DNA from: Methylocystis sp.
Lineage (GTDB): Bacteria > Pseudomonadota > Alphaproteobacteria > Rhizobiales > Beijerinckiaceae
Assembly: GCA_023253795.1 (NCBI GenBank)
Contig: JALRFG010000035.1
Span: 1 to 14,992, forward strand
Direction: 5' to 3'
Length of the DNA: 14,992 nucleotides
How positions within the stretch are numbered: the first letter of the stretch is position 1; every line of letters begins with the position of its first letter. A program made the position numbers and the translations under genes. The notes below the pieces were generated by a model. That model was not told the origin of the DNA. It was given only the letters and a program-made list of their open reading frames with translations, and did not search any database. Of this stretch, positions 1 to 8,094 are shown piece after piece.

Positions 1-829
1 GATAGCGACGGCCTTCGCTCACCGCTTCATAGAGGGCGTCGCCGCGCGTCTGGCCGCCAAAGCGCGCTGCATAGGCCTGACGAAACCGCCGCATGGAGTC
101 GCTAGTGAGCCGCAATTCGCTCATCGGCGTCAGATCAAGCGCGCGCATCTGGCCCGTGGCGCGCTGGGTCTCGGGATCGAAACTGCGGATCGATTCCAGC
201 GTATCGCCAAAAAAGTCGAGACGGATCGGCGCCGGCAGACCGGGCGGAAAAAGATCGATCAATCCGCCGCGCTGCGCATATTCGCCGGTTTCGCGCACCG
301 TCGAGGCGCGCAAAAAGCCGTTCGCCTCCAGCCAATGCGACAATTCATCGAGCTTCACGACATTGCCGGGCGCGGCGGAAAAACTTTCGGCCGCGACCTG
401 TTTACGCATCGGCACGCGTTGCAACAGGCAATCGACGGTTGTGGTGACGACGCGGGGCCGTTCAGCCGAAGAGGCGGTTTTGGCCAGACGCGACAGCGCC
501 GTCATGCGTCGGGCGACGACCCCGGCATGGGGCGAAACGCGATCATAGGGCTGACAATCCCACCCCGGCACATCGAGAATGTCGATTTCCGGCGCGGCGA
601 AGCGCAAAGCGTCGCGAAAACTGGCGGAGCGAGCGGAGTCGCGCGCCACATGCACAAAGACGGCGGGCCGTTCCTCGGCCTTGCCGGCCAGAGCGCGCGC
701 GATGTCAGCGCAGAGAAAGGCGTCGAAACCTTCCGGCGCGTGGGTGAAGAGCAGCTTCTCGCCCTTCTCCAGCCGCTTGCGAAGAGCGTCGAGCTCAAGC
801 GCCGTCGCTTTTGTTTTCGTCGCGCTCAA
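1..829 (-). CDS. mfd: Transcription-repair coupling factor Mfd, N-terminal part (runs off window)
   Basis: Mfd is an ATP-dependent DNA translocase that removes stalled RNA polymerase from lesions and recruits UvrA. The minus-strand frame is open from 829 to the window edge (276 codons) and matches the UvrB-like N-terminal region. Recognisable stretches are LLFTHAPEGFDAF near residue 25, PGWDCQPYDRVSPHAGV near residue 80 and ALYEAVSEGRRY at the window edge. There is no ATG anywhere near the N-terminus. I chose TTG at 829-827, which overlaps the sdhE stop codon and has GGGA about eight bases upstream. The translocase and C-terminal domains lie outside the window. The family call is confident from the readable sequence; the TTG start is an inference. 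Confidence 0.9.
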   Translation of the reverse strand, partial: MSATKTKATALELDALRKRLEKGEKLLFTHAPEGFDAFLCADIARALAGKAEERPAVFVHVARDSARSASFRDALRFAAPEIDILDVPGWDCQPYDRVSPHAGVVARRMTALSRLAKTASSAERPRVVTTTVDCLLQRVPMRKQVAAESFSAAPGNVVKLDELSHWLEANGFLRASTVRETGEYAQRGGLIDLFPPGLPAPIRLDFFGDTLESIRSFDPETQRATGQMRALDLTPMSELRLTSDSMRRFRQAYAARFGGQTRGDALYEAVSEGRRY

Positions 830-1128
830 TGAATGGGTCCCGCATGGGTGTGGAAAGCGACGATTTTGCGCAGCAAGGGCGTGTCCCGTTCGGGCGGCGG
901 CGGCGTCACGCCAGCCAGCCAGCCCAGAAGTTCGGCGTCGGGCAGATCGAGCAGGGCTTCGAGCTCATCGAGTTCGGCGCTGGCGAGCGTGTCGAGGCGG
1001 GCGTCGACAAAGCCGCCAACCAGAATGTCGAGTTCGCGCATGCCGCGCCGCCAGGCGCGAATCCGGATGCGCTTGCGACGAACCTCGTCTGCTGTCGCCG
1101 CATCGCCCGCCGAAGGAAAGGAAGTCAT
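826..1128 (-). CDS. sdhE: SdhE, FAD assembly factor for succinate dehydrogenase (DUF339/YgfY family)
   Basis: This 100-residue cytoplasmic protein belongs to the small helical SdhE family, which promotes covalent attachment of FAD to the succinate dehydrogenase flavoprotein. The family signature RGMRELD is present at about residues 28-34, preceded by the usual Arg/Lys-rich segment (RRKRIRIRAWR). Asp/Glu-rich helices follow, with LLDLPDAELLGWLAG in the second half. The length is typical. It starts with ATG at 1128 and has no strong Shine-Dalgarno sequence. Its TGA overlaps the TTG start proposed for mfd, so the two are probably translationally coupled. The sdhE-mfd neighbourhood is common in alphaproteobacteria. 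Confidence 0.92.
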   Translation of the reverse strand: MTSFPSAGDAATADEVRRKRIRIRAWRRGMRELDILVGGFVDARLDTLASAELDELEALLDLPDAELLGWLAGVTPPPPERDTPLLRKIVAFHTHAGPIH

Positions 1129-1190
1129 GACGCGCGGCTTAGCCCAGCGCGTTTCGAAAGGGAAGCGGTCGGAATTGCAGGCGGAGTTGC

Positions 1191-1219
1191 TTGACTTCGC
1201 GGGGCGGCTGCCCTATCCC
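1191..1219 (+). promoter_or_regulatory. Putative sigma-70-type promoter of tRNA-Asp
   Basis: TTGACT at 1191-1196 and TATCCC at 1214-1219 are separated by exactly 17 bases. The -35 is a 5/6 match to consensus and the -10 is weaker. The predicted transcription start near 1226 lies about 18 bases before the tRNA. CTTGAC-type -35 boxes with poor -10 boxes are usual for alphaproteobacterial stable-RNA promoters. The call rests on eye matching only. Confidence 0.5.
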
Positions 1220-1243
1220 GCAGCCACGCCGCAACGCGTTTGC

Positions 1244-1320
<77 letters not shown>

Positions 1321-1419
1321 TCCCATCCGCTCATCGCTCGACCGCCCCGCTGGCTTTTATCTGCCGGCGCGCTTTCTTCGCCCTTGTTTTAACCGGCTTT
1401 TCGCGCAGAAAGATCGACA

Positions 1420-2739
1420 ATGCGGCATGACCCTTCGGAGACGCTGGCGGCGCTGGCGCGCGGCGACCTCGCCGGCGCGCGGGAACTACGACTACCGGGA
1501 TTAAGCGAGATTCCACGCGATCTATTCGGCCTCGCCGAGACGCTGGAAATTCTCGATGTCGGCGACGGCGCGCTCACCGAGCTACCCGCCGATTTCAGCC
1601 GCCTGAGCAAATTGCGGGTATTGTTTTGCTCCGGCAATCGTTTCGAACGCCTGCCGCCGGCGCTCGGCGATTGCGCGGCGCTCAGCCAGATGGGTTTCCG
1701 GCGCAGCCAGGTGCGGGAAATCCCCGCCGAGGCGCTGCCGCCGCGCCTGCGCTGGCTGACGCTCACCGACAATCGCATCGAACGTCTGCCCAAAGAGCTT
1801 GGCGAACGGCCGCTGCTGCAAAAACTGATGCTCTCCGGCAACCGTCTCACGGCGTTGCCGGCGTCCTTCGCCGGCGCGGAACGGCTCGAACTGATCCGCC
1901 TCAGCGCCAATCGCCTTGAGGCGCTGCCCGGCTGGCTGTGCGAATTGCCTGGCCTCGCCTGGGCGTCATGGAGCGGCAATCCGTTCGATGCGACCCGCGC
2001 GGCCGCCCCGGCGCAGATCATTCCATGGCGCGAAATCGAGATCGGCGACAATCTTGGCGAGGGCGCCTCGGGGCGGGTTCATCGCGCGCTGTGGCGCGAT
2101 GCGGCCGGCGATCGAACCCTGTCGGTCGCGGTGAAGCTGTTCAAGGGCGCGATGACCAGCGACGGCCTGCCCGACAGCGAAATCGACGCCTGCCTCGCAG
2201 CCGGCGAACACCCCAACCTCATTGGCGCGCATGGCCGGGTGGACGACCACCCCTCCGGCGATCCCGCGCTGCTGACCCCGCTGTTGCCCGCGCATTGGCG
2301 CACGCTCGCCGGCCCGCCAAGCGCCGAAAGCTGCAGCCGCGACGTTTACGCCGCCGATCGCCGCATGACCTTCGACGCCGCCCTGAAACTGGCGCGCGGC
2401 GTCGCCGGGGCGACGGCGCATCTCCATGCGCACGGCGTTTCACATGGCGATCTTTACGCTCACAATATTCTCTGGGATGGCGCGGATGGCGACGCCGCGC
2501 TGACCGACTTCGGCGCTGCGAGCCGGTTGCCGGCCGGCGCCATGGGCGACGCCTTGCGCCGCGTCGAAACGCGCGCCTTCGGTCTGCTGCTGGACGAATT
2601 GCTTGACTGCTGCCCGGTCGATGAAAGCGCACCCGCGCTGCGCGCGCTGGCGACCGCCTGCACGCAGCCCGATGTCGCCGCGCGTCCGGACATGGACGCG
2701 GTCTGCGCAGAATTGACGCGCGTTACGACTTTGGCGTGA
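1420..2739 (+). CDS. Leucine-rich-repeat protein with C-terminal protein kinase domain
   Basis: A 439-residue two-domain protein with no signal peptide or membrane segment, so probably cytoplasmic. Residues about 20-190 form roughly seven leucine-rich repeats of the LxxNxLxxLP type, such as LTDNRIERLPKELGE and LSANRLEALP. Residues about 205-435 are a Hanks-type kinase domain. It has a glycine loop GEGASG (213-218), AVK with Lys239, the catalytic loop HGDLYAHN (H342, D344) and DFG with Asp363. Metal, ATP and catalytic residues are therefore all present; HGD replaces the commoner HRD. LRR-kinase fusions of this kind occur in scattered Proteobacteria; the substrate is unknown. It starts with ATG at 1420 after a weak AGAAAG and ends just before the convergent adenosyltransferase gene. 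Activity is likely but unproven. Confidence 0.88.
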   Translation: MRHDPSETLAALARGDLAGARELRLPGLSEIPRDLFGLAETLEILDVGDGALTELPADFSRLSKLRVLFCSGNRFERLPPALGDCAALSQMGFRRSQVREIPAEALPPRLRWLTLTDNRIERLPKELGERPLLQKLMLSGNRLTALPASFAGAERLELIRLSANRLEALPGWLCELPGLAWASWSGNPFDATRAAAPAQIIPWREIEIGDNLGEGASGRVHRALWRDAAGDRTLSVAVKLFKGAMTSDGLPDSEIDACLAAGEHPNLIGAHGRVDDHPSGDPALLTPLLPAHWRTLAGPPSAESCSRDVYAADRRMTFDAALKLARGVAGATAHLHAHGVSHGDLYAHNILWDGADGDAALTDFGAASRLPAGAMGDALRRVETRAFGLLLDELLDCCPVDESAPALRALATACTQPDVAARPDMDAVCAELTRVTTLA

Positions 2740-2747
2740 CGAGAAAT

Positions 2748-3332
2748 TCAGCGCGTCGCGCCGGGCTGCCACAACACGTCGCCGCGATCGCGATTGACGT
2801 AGCGTGAAGCGACAAAGAGAAAATCCGACAGACGGTTCACATAGGCGAAAGCGGTGGGCGATAACTCCTCGCCTTTTTTCTCGCCCAACGACACCATCAC
2901 GCGTTCGGCGCGACGACAGATGGTGCGCGCAACATGCAAATGCGCCGCCGCCGGCATGCCGCCGGGCAGAACGAAACTTTTCAGCGGCGCCAGCGTCGCA
3001 TTGAGCGCATCAATATCTTTCTCCATCCGCTCCACCTGCGTCGGCGTGATCACCAGACGCATCGACGGATCGAGATGTTTTTTGGGATCAGGCGGCGTCG
3101 CCAGTTCGGCGCCGAGATCAAAGAGTTCGTTTTGAATGCGCGCAAGCATGGCGTCGAGATCGGCATCGCGCGCCTCAATCGACAGGCGCGCAACGCCGAT
3201 GGCGGCGTTGGTCTCGTCGATCATGCCGAAAGCTTCGACGCGGATGTCGTCCTTGCGACGGCGCGCGCCTGTCGCCAGCGAGGTTTCGCCACCATCGCCG
3301 CCGCGCGTGTAGATTTTGTCGAGTTTGACCAT
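2748..3332 (-). CDS. pduO: PduO-type ATP:cob(I)alamin adenosyltransferase
   Basis: This enzyme transfers the adenosyl group of ATP to cob(I)alamin (or the corrinoid precursor) to make adenosylcobalamin. The 194 residues show the PduO family landmarks in order: the ATP-binding N-terminus TRGGDGGETSL (9-19), GMIDETN (36-42), the Arg-rich ICRRAER (138-144) and the C-terminal NRLSDFLF (166-173). It starts with ATG at 3332, with GGGGACG upstream inside the preceding gene. One base separates it from the stop codon of the HIG1 gene, so the two are surely cotranscribed. In a serine-cycle methylotroph, adenosylcobalamin would serve methylmalonyl-CoA and ethylmalonyl-CoA mutases; that link is inferred from family knowledge. 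Confidence 0.93.
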   Translation of the reverse strand: MVKLDKIYTRGGDGGETSLATGARRRKDDIRVEAFGMIDETNAAIGVARLSIEARDADLDAMLARIQNELFDLGAELATPPDPKKHLDPSMRLVITPTQVERMEKDIDALNATLAPLKSFVLPGGMPAAAHLHVARTICRRAERVMVSLGEKKGEELSPTAFAYVNRLSDFLFVASRYVNRDRGDVLWQPGATR

Positions 3333-3333
3333 T

Positions 3334-3534
3334 TTACCAGCGTCCCCGCATGTAAATCACCGCCAGCGTAATCAGAAGCGCGACGAGTTGCAGCGCAATG
3401 CGCCAGCGCATCAGCTTCTGCGAACGCTGCGGCGAGCCAGCGCCGCCGCGGATCATGTTGAACACGCCAAACGCCAACACCAAAAAAACTGCGCCGACGG
3501 CGACGCCGACAACAAGATTGGACGAAGTCGTCAT
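3334..3534 (-). CDS. Small twin-transmembrane protein of the HIG1 family
   Basis: A 66-residue inner-membrane protein with two hydrophobic helices at about 6-26 and 45-62. Between them is a basic loop, GSPQRSQKLMRWRIALQ, which matches the loop of HIG1 (hypoxia-induced gene 1) proteins. Family members in mitochondria associate with respiratory complexes; the bacterial role is not established. A good Shine-Dalgarno sequence (AGGAAAC) precedes ATG at 3534. The stop codon is followed after one base by the adenosyltransferase start, a pairing I believe is common in alphaproteobacteria. The fold call is sound; the function is unknown. Confidence 0.85.
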   Translation of the reverse strand: MTTSSNLVVGVAVGAVFLVLAFGVFNMIRGGAGSPQRSQKLMRWRIALQLVALLITLAVIYMRGRW

Positions 3535-3609
3535 GACCGTTTCCTGCTCCGGCGTTGAGCGCCGATCCCGCGCCCGCTGTAGTGAAGCGCAACGCCAAGA
3601 GCAAGCCGC

Positions 3610-6021
3610 TTATCGCCGCAGCAGACGCTGCAGATAATCGAGCTCTTCCGGCGGACGCTCCGGCTGGCCGAGACGACGCCGCAGCTCCTCCTGCACGCGA
3701 TGGGCGCGTTGCGCCGGCGGCAGACCCAGCGGATCATATTTGCCGCGCGCCTGCTTGCCGCCGCCATTGCGGCCTAACGGGTCTTGACCCTTGCCCGCCC
3801 GGCGACGACCGGAGGGCGGCCCGTCCTCGCCGACGCCCTCGCCTTCACCGCGCATTTTTTCGGCGAGCCGGCTGGCGCCCTTGCGCAAAGACTCGACCGC
3901 CTGCCCCTCCGCCTCGACCGCGGCGTCGCGTCCCTCGCCCTTTGGCCCCAGCGCCTCCTCGGCCTCTTTCATCGCCCGACGCGCCGCATCGAATTCGCTG
4001 GCCGCCTCAGGATCTTCGCCTTCCATCCCCTTCTGCTGACGCTCCAGCCGATCGCGCAACGCCCGCTGACGCTCGCGCATGCCGCTCTCGCCCTGAAAGG
4101 TTTCATCGCGTAGTTGCTGTTCTTCGCGCGCAAGATCATCGAGCTCCTTGAGCGCTTTCGCATCCTGCTGACGTTGCCCATTGGCGCCGCCGCCGGCGCC
4201 TGTCTGCAGGTTCTCCATGATGTCCTGCAATTCATCGAGCAATTGCTGAGCCTGCGCCGTGTCGCCCGATTTCATCGCCTTGTCGATGTCGTCGAGCATC
4301 GATTGCAATTCCTCCGGCGTGACGCTGTTGTCGTCGCCAGACGCGGCGCGCGGCGGCCGATTGGGATCGGGGCGCGCGCCCATTTGCTCCAGCATTTTAT
4401 CGAGCGCGGCGCGCAACTCCTCTGTCTTTTTGGCGATGTCTTCCTCGCTATCGCCGCGCGCCATCGCCTCGCGCAACGCCTGTTCGGCTGCGCGCAGATC
4501 ATTCGCGCTCTGCGAAACGTGATCATTCTCGACGGTCAACGCCAGCGCCCACAGCATGTCGACGACGCCGCGCAGATCATCATCGCTGCGCGGGCCTTCA
4601 AGCCCAACATGCGCGGCGCGCAAACCCAGAAAAACGGCGGAAGGCGTGTCAAACGCCTCCGGCGCCAAGGCCAGCGCCTCAATCGCCAGACGAACGGCGG
4701 CGCGATTGTCGGGATCGAGCGCCAGTATGCGGCGCTGTTCGATCAGCGCGCGCGCCAGCGGTTTTTTAAAGCGTCGCTGCGGCAACATCATCTCGACAGG
4801 CGGCGACCCGCCTTCCTGCCCGGCGCCGTCCTTTGCGACGATCCGCAGGGTTACGGACGTTCCGGCGAAGGGGCTCTCGGCGAGATCAAGCGTCGACTTG
4901 CCCTCGCCATTGCCGCCCGGCCCCATCGGCGGCGACAGCGGCAGACGCGGCGGCGCATATAACGCCCGCCGACCACCCGGCTTTTTTTCAAAAACTGCGT
5001 CGACGCCGGCGACGCCATAATCATCATTCGCCTCATAGGCGAGCGTCATTGAACCGCGCGTATTGTTGCGCGGCCGCTCGGTCAGCGCGGCCTGCGGCGG
5101 CAGGTCCGGAATCGCCGTCACCTCAAAACGACGCCCGTCGGCCAGCGTCAGTTGCGCCGGGCCGATCAGTTGATACGTCGGGGCGGCGTCGGTTTTTTGC
5201 GGCGCTTCCGCATCGGATGTTGCGGGCGGCGCCAGCGCCAGCCCGCCATCGACCGAGACCCGCGTCGTCTCTGGACGCAGGCGCAGGATCGCGCCCTGCG
5301 GCGCTTCGACGGCGCCGCCCTCCGGACCGAGCACAATCGCCGGCCGGCCGGTATAGGCCGGCGGCTCGAACCAGGCGTCGATCCGCTCTGTCGCTCCCAG
5401 CAAAAGACCGCCGGCGCGCCAGTCAAAGGCCGCCGCCAGACGGGCGCCTTTCTCGTCGCCGGCGATAAAGCCGGCCGCCACCGCTGCGACCAACGCCAGC
5501 GCGCGCAAGGCGAAAGGATCGCGCCGCGCCAGATGCGGCGCCGGCGGCGCAACCGGGGTTTCGGCCAGCGCCGTCTCCAGACGCCGCCGATGCACATGCC
5601 ACAAGGCTCGCGTCGCCGGATCGTTGTTTTGCGCGGCGAGCGTATCATCGAGCGCGCGCGCCGGACGCAACGGCGCGGCGTCGGAGTCGAGACGCTGCAG
5701 GGCGCTGGCGCGACCCGGCAAGCCCCGCATGATTTCCTGCGCGATCAGATAGAGGGCGAGAAAGCCGAACAGGCCGACGCCAACCATGCGCGCCTCGATC
5801 GGCGCGGCGCGCCACAGATCCAGCCAGGAGAGCGCAACAAAAAACAGCGCCAGCGTCGCCAGCGCGGCGGCGAGCCGCAGCAAGCGCTCGACAAGCAGCG
5901 CCTGCTTCGACTGAAACAGCCGGCGATCCAGCAAAGACGAGCGCGGCGCGCTGGAAACCGACGCGGACACGCCCGCCATTTTGCGGACAAAGGCTCGAAA
6001 CAAGGCGCGTAAATCGGACAT
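3610..6021 (-). CDS. TIGR02302/DUF4175-type large inner-membrane protein
   Basis: An 803-residue protein matching the alphaproteobacterial TIGR02302 (DUF4175) family, whose function is unknown. The N-terminal 190 residues carry about three membrane helices (near 47-66, 80-97 and 168-187). A probable periplasmic beta-rich region follows (WFEPPAYTGRPA, about 215-410). From about residue 480 the protein is highly charged and rich in Gln, Glu, Asp and Lys (for example LDDLAREEQQLRDE), with heptad-like coiled-coil character, then a Gly/Arg-rich tract. The last 25 residues carry several Arg. I chose ATG at 6021, with GGAG five bases upstream, over the in-frame TTG at 6024. It is separated by 75 bases from the downstream HIG1 gene. 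Confidence 0.85.
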   Translation of the reverse strand: MSDLRALFRAFVRKMAGVSASVSSAPRSSLLDRRLFQSKQALLVERLLRLAAALATLALFFVALSWLDLWRAAPIEARMVGVGLFGFLALYLIAQEIMRGLPGRASALQRLDSDAAPLRPARALDDTLAAQNNDPATRALWHVHRRRLETALAETPVAPPAPHLARRDPFALRALALVAAVAAGFIAGDEKGARLAAAFDWRAGGLLLGATERIDAWFEPPAYTGRPAIVLGPEGGAVEAPQGAILRLRPETTRVSVDGGLALAPPATSDAEAPQKTDAAPTYQLIGPAQLTLADGRRFEVTAIPDLPPQAALTERPRNNTRGSMTLAYEANDDYGVAGVDAVFEKKPGGRRALYAPPRLPLSPPMGPGGNGEGKSTLDLAESPFAGTSVTLRIVAKDGAGQEGGSPPVEMMLPQRRFKKPLARALIEQRRILALDPDNRAAVRLAIEALALAPEAFDTPSAVFLGLRAAHVGLEGPRSDDDLRGVVDMLWALALTVENDHVSQSANDLRAAEQALREAMARGDSEEDIAKKTEELRAALDKMLEQMGARPDPNRPPRAASGDDNSVTPEELQSMLDDIDKAMKSGDTAQAQQLLDELQDIMENLQTGAGGGANGQRQQDAKALKELDDLAREEQQLRDETFQGESGMRERQRALRDRLERQQKGMEGEDPEAASEFDAARRAMKEAEEALGPKGEGRDAAVEAEGQAVESLRKGASRLAEKMRGEGEGVGEDGPPSGRRRAGKGQDPLGRNGGGKQARGKYDPLGLPPAQRAHRVQEELRRRLGQPERPPEELDYLQRLLRR

Positions 6022-6153
6022 CAACTCTCCAGGCCCGAACCTTTCGGGCGCGCAACATCGCCCATCCGGCCGTTCTTTCCAACCGGACCGTCCCTAGATG
6101 GCGTTCGCCGGCACCGTTTCACAGGCGCCCCATCGTCGGGCTATGGTTACGCC

Positions 6154-6660
6154 ATGAAGCGCCGCCCAACGCCGCAAGGCGACCAGATAACCCCACCGAT
6201 CGACGATCTCGCCCGCCTGCCGGCGCCGGTCGCCGCCATTCGCGCCAAAATGCTCGCCGCTCTCGATAAAAACGACATCGAGGCGCTGCGCATTCCCATC
6301 GACTGGAACGAGGTGCGCCCGCTGTTCGTCAAGAGCGGAACCTATCGGGCGGGAACCGATCCGATTGAGATACTCAAGGCGCTCTCTTTCGACGGCAGGG
6401 GCCGCGAAATTCTGTCGATCCTGCGCGCCGTTCTGGCGCAGCCTTTCGTGATCATCACACGCGGGCCGGTGACGCTCTATGAATGGCCGGCTTTCGCGCA
6501 TCAACCGCACGACGCGACGCATGACGCGAATACGCCAGCGCAATGGGCCTGCGTGCGCTTCGCCGATCTCGCGCGTTCAAACACGGAAGGAAAACCGCGC
6601 CCGATGAAACTCGCCATCGCTGAAGACGGCGTCTGGCATTATTTCTGGAGCGAGGATTAA
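6154..6660 (+). CDS. Conserved-looking protein of unknown function
   Basis: A 168-residue protein with no signal peptide, no membrane segment and no metal-binding motif that I recognise. The N-terminal part is helical and hydrophilic (LPAPVAAIRAKMLAALDKND, about 23-42), then IDWNEVRPLF (49-58) and SFDGRGREILSILRAVL (78-94), and a Trp/Tyr-containing C-terminus ending VWHYFWSED. The arrangement resembles rhizobial hypothetical proteins that share a W-N-E-V-R-P-L-F segment and a late WPAFA segment, but I cannot name a family. It starts with ATG at 6154 behind a weak ribosome site. Its stop codon overlaps the stop of the convergent dihydroorotase gene across TTAA. Codon use matches its neighbours, which supports a real gene. 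Confidence 0.75.
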   Translation: MKRRPTPQGDQITPPIDDLARLPAPVAAIRAKMLAALDKNDIEALRIPIDWNEVRPLFVKSGTYRAGTDPIEILKALSFDGRGREILSILRAVLAQPFVIITRGPVTLYEWPAFAHQPHDATHDANTPAQWACVRFADLARSNTEGKPRPMKLAIAEDGVWHYFWSED

Positions 6661-7982
6661 AGCGCCGCTTGAAAGCGCACCGGCTGTCCCTGCGACGGCG
6701 TGATCAATTCGCCTTCCCACATCACCTTCTTGCCGCGCACAAAAGTGCCGACCGGCCAGCCGGTCACTTCGCGACCGTCATAGGGCGTCCAGCCGACGCG
6801 CGAGGCCACCCAATCATTGGTGATGGTTTCACGACGTTTGAGATCGACGACGGTGAAATCGGCGTCATAGCCGACGGCGACGCGGCCCTTGCCGGCGATG
6901 CCGAAAATGCGCGCCGGACCGGCGCTGGTCAGATCGACGAAACGCGCCAGCGTCAAACGACCGGCGTTGACGAAATCAAGCAGCAAAGGCGCAGTGGTTT
7001 GCACGCCGGTCATGCCCGATGGACTTTGCGGATAGGGCTTCGCTTTCTCTTCCAACGTATGCGGCGCGTGATCGGAGCCCAGCACATCGACAACGCCCTG
7101 TTGCAAGCCGCGCCACAGACCTTCGCGATGACGCGCTTCACGCACCGGCGGATTCATCTGCGCCAGCGTTCCGATGCGTTTATAATCTGAATCATCCATC
7201 GCGAGATGATGTGGCGTCACTTCCACTGTCGCGATATCCTTGTGCTGCGACAGCAGCGCGATTTCTTCTTCCGTCGTGATATGCAGCACATGGATCAGCG
7301 CGCGCTTCTCGCGCGCGATGCGCAGCAGACGTTGCGTGGAACGCAGCGCCGTCTCGACATCGCGCCACACCGGATGCGACGTGGGGTCGCCTTCGACGCG
7401 CAATCCCTTGCGCTCTTCGAGACGATATTCGTCTTCGCTGTGAAATGCGGCGCGGCGACGCGTATGCGCCAGCACTTCGGCGATTCCGGCGTCATCGGCG
7501 ATCAGCAGCGAGCCGGTCGACGAACCCATAAACACTTTAATGCCGGCTGCGCCGGGCAGGCGCTCCAGTTCGCCAACATGCCGGGCGTTGTCATGCGTGC
7601 CGCCAACCCAGAAAGCGAAATCGCAATGCATGCGATCGGTGCCGCGCCGAACCTTGTCGGCGAGCGCCTCCGGCGTCGATGTCAGCGGATTGGTGTTGGG
7701 CATTTCAAAGACGGCGGTGACGCCGCCCATCACCGCGCTGCGCGAACCGGATTCGAGATCCTCTTTGTGCGCCATGCCGGGTTCACGAAAATGCACCTGC
7801 GAGTCGATCATGCCGGGCAGGACATGCAGCCCCCGGCAATCGACGCGTTCGCCGGCGTCGGCGCGAGAGAGATCGCCAATCCCGGCGATGCGGCCGTCGC
7901 GCACGCCGACGTCGCGCGGACCTTCGCCATCCTGATTGACCAGCACGCCGCCGGAGAGAATGAGGTCGAAAATTTGCGACAT
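6657..7982 (-). CDS. pyrC: Dihydroorotase-family amidohydrolase (PyrC2-like)
   Basis: The protein (441 residues) belongs to the class I dihydroorotase/allantoinase family of cyclic-amide hydrolases, which interconvert carbamoyl-aspartate and dihydroorotate in pyrimidine synthesis. Visible active-site elements are SQVHFREPG (61-69), Lys149 in GIKVFMGSS (the usual carbamylated lysine), His181, His234, Asn277 in QMNPPVR and Asp304 in GSDHAPH. The first His of the metal-binding HxH pair is Gln62. The family usually has about 420-450 residues. The frame stays open upstream to 8180, but ATG at 7982 (MSQIFDLILSGG) fits the family start and has GGAGC upstream. A hydantoinase-like or inactive role cannot be excluded because of Gln62. 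Confidence 0.85.
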   Translation of the reverse strand: MSQIFDLILSGGVLVNQDGEGPRDVGVRDGRIAGIGDLSRADAGERVDCRGLHVLPGMIDSQVHFREPGMAHKEDLESGSRSAVMGGVTAVFEMPNTNPLTSTPEALADKVRRGTDRMHCDFAFWVGGTHDNARHVGELERLPGAAGIKVFMGSSTGSLLIADDAGIAEVLAHTRRRAAFHSEDEYRLEERKGLRVEGDPTSHPVWRDVETALRSTQRLLRIAREKRALIHVLHITTEEEIALLSQHKDIATVEVTPHHLAMDDSDYKRIGTLAQMNPPVREARHREGLWRGLQQGVVDVLGSDHAPHTLEEKAKPYPQSPSGMTGVQTTAPLLLDFVNAGRLTLARFVDLTSAGPARIFGIAGKGRVAVGYDADFTVVDLKRRETITNDWVASRVGWTPYDGREVTGWPVGTFVRGKKVMWEGELITPSQGQPVRFQAAL

Positions 7983-8094
7983 GGCCAGCGCTCCGCCTGT
8001 TGCCTTGATGGCCCGAACACGTTTCAAACCTAAATAGAGAGTTTGGATGGCTCCCGCCATTCTTTCGTCCAGCGACGCATCAACAAGAGCAAAG

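Noticed and set aside
1321..1419. Integration site or terminator after tRNA-Asp
   Set aside because: I found no repeat of the tRNA 3' end, no integrase and no stem followed by a T-run.
4114..6012. Long plus-strand open frames (282 and 286 codons) within the TIGR02302 region
   Set aside because: The translations are Arg/Gln/Ala-rich and shadow the opposite strand; the minus-strand frame is continuous, has membrane helices and a good ribosome site.
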